DNA from: Acinetobacter bouvetii DSM 14964 = CIP 107468
GTDB lineage: Bacteria; Pseudomonadota; Gammaproteobacteria; Pseudomonadales; Moraxellaceae
Length of the DNA: 64,000 bases
Direction: 5' to 3'
Assembly (NCBI RefSeq): GCF_000368865.1
Contig: NZ_KB849726.1
Location: 813,004-877,003 of the forward strand
The translations under genes were made by a program, and so were the position numbers. The first letter of the stretch is position 1, and each line of letters starts with the position of its first letter. Under the pieces are notes generated by a model. That model saw only the letters and a list, made by a program, of their open reading frames with translations, had not been told where the DNA came from and searched no databases. Positions 58,470 through 64,000 of the stretch are shown here, piece after piece.

Positions 58470-59851
58470 TATTTTGATTTATTTTCAGGGGTCAAATACA
58501 AAGTGCTTAAATTATCTTTGATAAAGTATGCATTTGCGACACGCTGAATATCTTGAGGGCTAACGTTTTCATAATGTTTAGGCAGCTCGTCCATTAAGCG
58601 GTAACTCAAGCCGTTAACCTCTAAATTGCCAATCATCTTGGCTTGACCTGCAATATCATCCTGACTGTATATTAAGCTGGAAATAAATCGGGTGGAGATG
58701 CGGGAAACTTCTGCGGGATCCACCAGTTCATTTTTAAGCAGATCAATTTCCGTCTGAATGGCTTTTTGCGCCTCTTGAAGAGAAACACCGTCTGCCGGCA
58801 AAGCTGAGATAGAGAACAAGCTGTCACCGCGGTTGTAAGGGTCATAAGACGCGCTGACAGCGGTCAGCAGCTTTTTGTCCCGCACTAAGCGGTCCTGAAA
58901 GCGTGAAGAAATGCCGCTGTCTAAAATGCTGCGGATAATGTTTAAGGCATAGGCATCTTGAGGGTCTTTGGCGGTTGCCAATGAGCGGACATTCCATGCC
59001 ATATATAAATTCGGCACTTGCACAGTGGATTCAATTTCCATGTGCCGGTAGCCCACCCGTTCAAACTCCAGCACATCATTGCGGGGCGGCGCTTTCTTGG
59101 CAGGAATATCTCCAAAATATTTTTGCACTTGGTGAAGGGCAGCTTCTGATTCAACGTCACCGACAATCACCAATATGGCATTATTCGGCGTATACCATTT
59201 TCTGTACCATGTTTTTAGATCATCCAGCTGAAGGTTTTGGAGGTTTTTCATGTGCCCAATCACGGGCTGCCGGTAATGGCTGGTGGGATAGGCAATCCAT
59301 TTGAAACGTTCAAAAGCTAAAGCGCGAGGGCTGTCATCGGTGCGCAGCCGGCGCTCCTCCATGACGACTTTTATTTCAGGCTCGAAGTCTTGCTGGCGCA
59401 GCAGCAGATTGCTCATGCGGTCTGCTTCAAGCTCCAGCGCCATCGGAAAATAGGTTTTAGGGTAGAGCTGGTAATAATTGGTGTAATTGGTGAATGTGGC
59501 TGCATTGATGCTGCCGCCGTAAATTCGGCTGAGGCGGGTGAATTCATCATTGGGCACTTTGCTTGTGCCTTTGAACATCATATGCTCAAGTGCGTGAGAA
59601 ATGCCCAGAAGATTGCCTGACTCATCACTGCTGCCCACTTTATACCAAATTTGCGTCATCACCATAGGCGAGCGGTGGTCTTCTCGAATAATGACTTTTA
59701 ATCCATTGTTTAAGGTAGTTTCAAACGTGGTTCGAGCTAACTGGCCGCGGGTGTCTGCATGTAAATTAGCGCTCAGCATGCATAAGCTGAGCAATCCGGC
59801 AGATAAAATCTGAAAATTGAACTGTGTGCAGCGCATTATATTTTTGGACAT
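58469..59851 (-). CDS. M16-family zinc peptidase (pitrilysin/PqqL-like, active subunit)
   Basis: A 460-residue exported protease. The signal peptide ends near NLHA. The zinc motif HALEH is in LLGISHALEHMMFKGTSKVP (about residues 85-89), with the distal Glu in LELEADRMSNLLL. The second half has ILVIVGDVESEAALHQVQKY and GISSRFQDRLVRDKKL. It acts in the periplasm, presumably on peptides, in a heterodimer with the inactive partner encoded next. It opens a two-gene operon with overlapping genes. Confidence 0.9.
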   Translation of the reverse strand: MSKNIMRCTQFNFQILSAGLLSLCMLSANLHADTRGQLARTTFETTLNNGLKVIIREDHRSPMVMTQIWYKVGSSDESGNLLGISHALEHMMFKGTSKVPNDEFTRLSRIYGGSINAATFTNYTNYYQLYPKTYFPMALELEADRMSNLLLRQQDFEPEIKVVMEERRLRTDDSPRALAFERFKWIAYPTSHYRQPVIGHMKNLQNLQLDDLKTWYRKWYTPNNAILVIVGDVESEAALHQVQKYFGDIPAKKAPPRNDVLEFERVGYRHMEIESTVQVPNLYMAWNVRSLATAKDPQDAYALNIIRSILDSGISSRFQDRLVRDKKLLTAVSASYDPYNRGDSLFSISALPADGVSLQEAQKAIQTEIDLLKNELVDPAEVSRISTRFISSLIYSQDDIAGQAKMIGNLEVNGLSYRLMDELPKHYENVSPQDIQRVANAYFIKDNLSTLYLTPENKSK

Positions 59852-60027
59852 GGAATCCCAAATAAAAGCTCATGATTTTATTCTATTCTTTAGAATCTGC
59901 AGTTTGAACGCAAGTTCAGGTTGTTGTTTTTTGGTGTGTTGAGGATAGGGCGGCGGTGAAAGGCTCAAAAATAAAGAACTTATGCTAGAATCAGCTTTTT
60001 TAACGCAATGCTTTTCAAGGATTCGGC

Positions 60028-61134
60028 ATGCAACAGCAATCTAATGGGCAGAATAATTTTTTGATTGATGCTGATATCGGAGATGATGATGTCACATTAC
60101 CGAGTTTACCTGCGGTCAATGTGCCTATTATTGAAACTCCAAAAGAGCAAGCAGCTGTTTCTGAGCCTGTAGCATCAGAAGCGCCGCAGCAGGAAGAAGC
60201 GCCATCAAAAGGCGGTTTCTTTGGCCGCATGAAGGACGGTTTGACGAAAACCCGCAAAAACTTTACAGACGGCATGGTGAACATCCTGATCGGCGGTAAA
60301 GAAATTGATGATGAATTGCTGGAAGAGGTTGAAGAGCAGCTTCTGGTTGCCGATATTGGTGTAGAAGCCACCAAAACAATTATTGCAAATTTAACTGAAC
60401 GGACAGCGCGCGGTGATTTGATTTATTCACATTCTCTGTATAAAGCGCTTCAGGAAGAGTTGGTTGCTTTGCTTGCGCCGCGTGTAAAGCCTTTGCATAT
60501 CGATCCAAACAAAACGCCATATGTTATTTTGGTTGTCGGTGTAAACGGTGTAGGCAAAACCACCACAATTGGCAAATTGGCTAAGCGTTTGCAGGGCGAA
60601 GGCAAGAAAGTCATGCTGGCTGCAGGTGATACATTCCGTGCAGCGGCTACAGAGCAGCTGCAAATTTGGGGTGAGCGCAATAATATTGCTGTGGTTGCGC
60701 AAGGTCACGGGGCCGACAGCGCTTCTGTGATTTTTGATGCTTTTGAAAGCGCGCGTGCAAAAGGCATTGATGTATTAATTGCTGATACTGCCGGCCGTTT
60801 ACACAATAAAAGCCACCTGATGCAAGAGCTGACCAAAGTAAAACGCGTCATGCAAAAAATTGATGCAACTGCGCCCCATGAAGTCATGCTGGTGGTAGAT
60901 GCAGGTACAGGTCAAAATGCAATTAATCAGGTTGAAATGTTCGATGAGGCAGTGGGTTTAACCGGGATTACCATTACCAAATTAGACGGTACAGCCAAAG
61001 GCGGGGTCTTGTTCAATATTGCCAGCCGGACACACGTGCCGATCCGCTTTATTGGTGTTGGTGAAAAAATTGACGATTTGCGTCCATTCTCGGCCAAATC
61101 CTTTGTTGCTGCTTTATTCGAAACGGATAAATAG
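60028..61134 (+). CDS. ftsY: Signal recognition particle receptor FtsY
   Basis: A 368-residue GTPase. A short acidic N-terminal A region (about 1-60, EQAAVSEPVASEAPQQEEAP) is followed by the N domain and the G domain. The G motifs are VVGVNGVGKTTTIGKLAKRL (about 168), DTFRAAATEQL, ADTAGRLHN and TKLDGTAKGG. The end DLRPFSAKSFVAALF is typical. FtsY docks SRP-ribosome complexes at the inner membrane. AAGGA lies before the ATG. Confidence 0.97.
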   Translation: MQQQSNGQNNFLIDADIGDDDVTLPSLPAVNVPIIETPKEQAAVSEPVASEAPQQEEAPSKGGFFGRMKDGLTKTRKNFTDGMVNILIGGKEIDDELLEEVEEQLLVADIGVEATKTIIANLTERTARGDLIYSHSLYKALQEELVALLAPRVKPLHIDPNKTPYVILVVGVNGVGKTTTIGKLAKRLQGEGKKVMLAAGDTFRAAATEQLQIWGERNNIAVVAQGHGADSASVIFDAFESARAKGIDVLIADTAGRLHNKSHLMQELTKVKRVMQKIDATAPHEVMLVVDAGTGQNAINQVEMFDEAVGLTGITITKLDGTAKGGVLFNIASRTHVPIRFIGVGEKIDDLRPFSAKSFVAALFETDK

Positions 61135-61175
61135 AGCAATTGCTTTAAAATGCTGTAGTGTGTGATAAGTCACAT

Positions 61176-61203
61176 AAACTCCGCCAAGTGCGGAGTTTTT
61201 TAT
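61176..61203 (+). terminator. Intrinsic terminator of ftsY
   Basis: A 9-bp stem AAACTCCGC/GCGGAGTTT, loop CAAGT and a T-run. Confidence 0.92.
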
Positions 61204-61331
61204 TTTTAATTATAACTGGTTGATTTAAAAAACATCATAAGGGGAGGTTGAGCGAATTAACTGACGGATAATTTTATTAGAATAAAGCAAATAATGAGTT
61301 GTTTATTAATTTTGAATATTGGGGGATCATG

Positions 61332-62015
61332 ATGGAATTATTCAATAAAATAGGTCATGTGCTGACTGCGGATTTGACCAAAGATTTTAAATTTAAAAGA
61401 AAGCCGGATGATTCAACCGAAATCACTTTTGTCGATCAGCTGAAGAAAAGACGCAGTATTTACAAACTGGGAAAAAAAGTTCATTTCAGCCAAGCATATA
61501 TTGCAGAACTTATTCAGGAATCTGTACGAAGCTGCCCATCCGCCTTTAACGCACAGAGTACTCGGATTGTTGTGCTGTTTGGGGAGTCTCATCAGCAGTT
61601 TTGGGATATTGCAAAAGAAGCGCAGAAACGCAATGTGCCGAATGCTATTTTTGAAAGTGTTGAAATGAAAATTGATCAGTGCGCGCATGCATTTGGCACG
61701 GTGCTGTTTTATGAGGATCAGGAAGTTATTCAGCAGCTTCAGAAAAAAATGCCATTCAATGCTGCTGATTTTCCAGTATGGTCAGAGCAAACCTCTGGCA
61801 TGGCGCAGTTTGCGGTGTGGACGTCATTGGCGGATTCGGGGATGGGCGCATCGTTGCAGCACTATAATCCCTTAATTGATAGCGCTATTGCTGATCATTA
61901 CAGTATTGCGCCGCATTGGTTGATGCGCGCTCAGCTGGTCTTTGGGTCAATTGAAGAGAAGGCGGCAGAAAAAGAAGAACAGGATGATTATGATAAATTC
62001 CGTGTTTATGCTTAA
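61332..62015 (+). CDS. Nitroreductase-family protein (Frm2/Hbn1-like), paralogue 1
   Basis: A 227-residue flavoprotein. It has an extra 33-residue N-terminus, MELFNKIGHVLTADLTKDFK, then FVDQLKKRRSIYKLGKKVHF. The family motifs SVRSCPSAFNAQSTRIVVLF (FMN site) and GASLQHYNPLIDSAI are present. Members reduce nitro-aromatics or related compounds with NAD(P)H. GGGGGA precedes two adjacent ATG codons, and the first may be used. It is followed about 200 bases later by a paralogue. Confidence 0.87.
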   Translation: MELFNKIGHVLTADLTKDFKFKRKPDDSTEITFVDQLKKRRSIYKLGKKVHFSQAYIAELIQESVRSCPSAFNAQSTRIVVLFGESHQQFWDIAKEAQKRNVPNAIFESVEMKIDQCAHAFGTVLFYEDQEVIQQLQKKMPFNAADFPVWSEQTSGMAQFAVWTSLADSGMGASLQHYNPLIDSAIADHYSIAPHWLMRAQLVFGSIEEKAAEKEEQDDYDKFRVYA

Positions 62016-62216
62016 GCATAAATGAAATTTTTTGAAATGAATTGATAGGGCATTCGTTTTGGTATTTTGTTTCTCTGGCATTATGCTGTAATTTTTATGC
62101 CAGCTGTTCTATATATAAGACACTATGTCATAGTTTTAGTCATGTGATTGTCTATAGTTTGGCATATGATGAGTTCATCAGATGAAAGCAGTTGAAAACA
62201 AGAGCGAGATTTAAAT

Positions 62217-62810
62217 ATGTCATTTCTAGATCAAATAAAACAGCGCCGTACCATTTATGCAATTGGTAAAAATGTATCGAAGGAACAAAGCGCAATAGAA
62301 CAAATCATTCAAGATGCTGTGCGTCACAGCCCTTCTGCATTCAACTCGCAAACATCGCGGGTTGTCACTTTATATGGCGCGTCGCACACAAAATTTTGGA
62401 ATATGGTTCGTGAAGCTTTGCGCAAAGTTGTTCCAGCAGAGGCATTTGCAAATACCGATGCAAAAATCAACAGCTTTGAAGCTGGTTTTGGAACCGCTCT
62501 TTTTTATGAAGATCAAGATACGGTAAAAGCATTGCAGGAACAGTTTGCTTTGTATGCTGATAATTTTCCTGTGTGGTCTGAACACTCTACAGGGATAGCT
62601 CAATTTGCAGTTTGGACTGCATTGGCGGAGCAAAACATTGGCGCATCTTTGCAGCACTACAATCCTATTATTGATGATGAGGTTGCGGCCGCTTTTGATA
62701 TTCCAGCAAACTGGAAGCTGCGTGCTCAATTGGTATTTGGTTCAATTGAAGCGCCAGCGGGTGAAAAAACGTTTATGGAAAACAGTGAGCGTTTTAAAAG
62801 TTTTAACTGA
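62217..62810 (+). CDS. Nitroreductase-family protein (Frm2/Hbn1-like), paralogue 2
   Basis: A 197-residue flavoprotein, the standard family length. MSFLDQIKQRRTIYAIGKNV, RHSPSAFNSQTSRVVTLYGA, FPVWSEHSTGIAQFAVWTAL and GASLQHYNPIIDDEV match the first paralogue closely, so the pair arose by tandem duplication. The first copy has the N-terminal extension and the second does not. An intrinsic terminator follows. Confidence 0.9.
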   Translation: MSFLDQIKQRRTIYAIGKNVSKEQSAIEQIIQDAVRHSPSAFNSQTSRVVTLYGASHTKFWNMVREALRKVVPAEAFANTDAKINSFEAGFGTALFYEDQDTVKALQEQFALYADNFPVWSEHSTGIAQFAVWTALAEQNIGASLQHYNPIIDDEVAAAFDIPANWKLRAQLVFGSIEAPAGEKTFMENSERFKSFN

Positions 62811-62841
62811 TTAGAATGCATTAATATTGCGGTAAAGATTT

Positions 62842-62870
62842 AAAAAAGAGCGCTTGGGCGCTCTTTTTTT
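62842..62870 (+). terminator. Intrinsic terminator after the second nitroreductase
   Basis: A 6-bp GC core GAGCGC-TTGG-GCGCTC, flanked by A-run and T-run. Confidence 0.92.
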
Positions 62871-62941
62871 GTCAGAATGGCATTCAAAATGATGAATAAA
62901 GGTAAAAAATATTCTAAACCGCCGCTGTCATCAAAATGTCA

Positions 62942-62965
62942 TGCATGCATAGCAGTATGCATGCA
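62942..62965. promoter_or_regulatory. Perfect inverted repeat just before the DUF2057 gene
   Basis: TGCATGCATA-GCAG-TATGCATGCA, 10-bp arms. It ends 26 bases before the proposed ATG. It could be an operator or an mRNA structure that blocks ribosome access. Confidence 0.5.
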
Positions 62966-62991
62966 ACTTAGCAATGAACGAGTGGCTTACT

Positions 62992-63609
62992 ATGCCTTTA
63001 AGAGTTTCTGCAATAATTTCAGCATTGATGATCAGCAGCACTGCATTTTCTGCAGTTACAGTAAAAGTTCCAGAGGAAATTAAAATTGTCGCCGTCAATA
63101 ATCAGGAAGTCAGCAGCGGCCTATTACAAGCAAAAAGCCAATACAAAATTAAAGCTGGAGAAAATACCATCAATGTGCGTTATTCTGGGTATTTCCAGCA
63201 TGCTGATAACTCGCACGATATTCTTAAATCGGGCATTGTTGCATTAAAAACACCTGCTTTAGTGGATGGCGAAACCTATCGATTAGCATTGGTGCAGGCG
63301 CCACAAGATTTTGATGAAGCGCAAAAATATAAGGATCAGCCTATTTTTGGGCTTTATAACAAGGAAAATAAGCTGCTTGTACAGCAAGCAGGTATCAAAT
63401 CAGAGCAAAGAAATTGGTTCAGTGACGGGCTCTTTAATAATAAATCTGTTGATTTGACCAATGACAAAGCTGCAGTCAATCAAATTGCAGCTGTGCAGCC
63501 AGTATCAGCTTCAGGAAATCAAGGCCAGCCATTGATTCACTTATGGCAGCAGTCTTCTAAGGCTGAACGTCAGAAATTTATGGCTTGGCTCGCAGAACAG
63601 TCAAACTAA
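62992..63609 (+). CDS. DUF2057-family periplasmic protein (YccT-like)
   Basis: A 205-residue precursor starting MPLRVSAIISALMISSTAFS, with signal cleavage after FSA. The mature start VTVKVPEEIKIVAVNNQEV and the motif KAGENTINVRYSGYFQ, followed by QAPQDFDEAQKYKDQPIF, match DUF2057. E. coli YccT of this family affects curli synthesis, though curli genes are not seen here. An ATG 18 bases upstream is possible, but the signal peptide is more regular from this start. Confidence 0.82.
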   Translation: MPLRVSAIISALMISSTAFSAVTVKVPEEIKIVAVNNQEVSSGLLQAKSQYKIKAGENTINVRYSGYFQHADNSHDILKSGIVALKTPALVDGETYRLALVQAPQDFDEAQKYKDQPIFGLYNKENKLLVQQAGIKSEQRNWFSDGLFNNKSVDLTNDKAAVNQIAAVQPVSASGNQGQPLIHLWQQSSKAERQKFMAWLAEQSN

Positions 63610-63644
63610 CATAACCGTCAACGTGGAAATGTAAACTTTTAATG

Positions 63645-63667
63645 AGCCAGCTATTGCTGGCTTTTTT
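63645..63667 (+). terminator. Intrinsic terminator of the DUF2057 gene
   Basis: A 7-bp stem AGCCAGC/GCTGGCT, loop TATT and six T. Confidence 0.9.
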
Positions 63668-63811
63668 CATGTGGGAGATAAAGTTCGTAATAATTAAGTG
63701 TGAGAAAGTGTAAAAAGACTAGAAAAATAGATGTTTTTAAGCTAAAAATACTCTTTTAGGATAAAAAATAAACATTAGAGCGTTCTTTTCTAAAATTAAT
63801 GAGGAAAAGGG

Positions 63812-63839
63812 TTGCGCTAGTTTTTTTTATGTATAGAAT
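63812..63839 (+). promoter_or_regulatory. Ribosomal RNA operon promoter
   Basis: TTGCGC (-35), a 16-base spacer and TAGAAT (-10), preceded by a long A/T-rich stretch that could act as an UP element. Downstream, GCCACCATCAACACGG resembles the discriminator and start region of E. coli rrn P1 (GCGCC-CC-T-GACACGG). Confidence 0.72.
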
Positions 63840-64000
63840 AGCCACCATCAACACGGAAAGCGCGATGTAAGGTTGCTGTTTTCAAGTGTTATTCTTAATA
63901 CTGATGAAGTATTAAGAAGATCATTAAGAGATTATGAAGAACAACTTGTGTGGATTTTTACTGGTTGATTGATCGAAATTATTTTCATTGATTGATGGTA
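63840..64000 (+). other. Leader of a ribosomal RNA operon (16S gene lies beyond the window)
   Basis: No open frame. The text ACAACTTGTGTGGATTTTTA (about 63942-63961) parallels the E. coli 16S leader segment ACAATCTGTGTGGGCAC. TTAATACTGATGAAGTATTAA (63895-63915) forms a hairpin. I also recall this TGTGTGGATTTTTACTG text from leaders before 16S genes in Acinetobacter. The mature 16S rRNA should begin soon after position 64000. Confidence 0.7.

Overview
The window comes from the chromosome of an Acinetobacter species (Gammaproteobacteria, Moraxellaceae). The evidence is the gene order pyrG-kdsA-eno-ftsB-ispD, the cydPABX-type operon, tamA/tamB, a CatM/BenM-like LysR regulator, the moderately AT-rich composition, and an rRNA-operon promoter and leader at the right edge. 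The species cannot be fixed from the sequence alone. Most of the window is ordinary core genome. I found no insertion sequence, prophage, CRISPR array or tRNA gene.

Layout. 1-5.1 kb: end of tamA and all of tamB (outer-membrane assembly and lipid transport). 5.1-7.1 kb: a small secreted protein and xseA-xseB (exonuclease VII). 7.7-10.1 kb: a four-gene module of Roadblock/LC7 protein, unknown 326-aa protein, small GTPase and second Roadblock/LC7 protein. 10.2-13.9 kb: a lipoprotein, a small protein and acnB. 14.0-15.5 kb: an AT-rich accessory stretch with a DUF4062 protein. 15.6-22.8 kb: gltS, a frameshifted Lrp-family regulator, a hydrolase, membrane proteins, brnQ and map. 23.1-33.7 kb: a regulator-rich metabolic region with three LysR proteins, a PadR regulator with two palindromic operators facing a FadH-like reductase, hydrolases, an MFS exporter and a DkgB-like reductase. 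33.7-40.6 kb: lipoprotein, pyrG, kdsA, eno, ftsB, ispD, rodA. 41.3-44.6 kb: cytochrome bd operon with its small subunits. 45-49.3 kb: porin, HIT protein, small secreted protein, dehydrogenase and PhaC-like hydrolase. 49.4-54.3 kb: metZ, ybaB, recR, a truncated rnd fused by deletion to a CoxE-type VWA fragment, and trpB. 54.6-63.6 kb: CBS, DUF2750 and Sel1-like proteins, two M16 peptidases, ftsY, two nitroreductase paralogues and a DUF2057 protein. 63.8-64 kb: promoter and leader of a ribosomal RNA operon whose 16S gene should start just beyond the window.

The most unusual content is the Roadblock/GTPase module at 7.7-10.1 kb. Its GTPase resembles the CvnD GTPases of actinobacterial conservons, and the 326-aa protein ends in a helix-turn-helix-like domain that could be the counterpart of CvnC, but there is no sensor kinase. 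Two lesions also stand out. The Lrp-family gene has a one-base deletion near its 3' end. A deletion has removed the HRDC half of RNase D and joined it to the last half of a VWA-domain protein.
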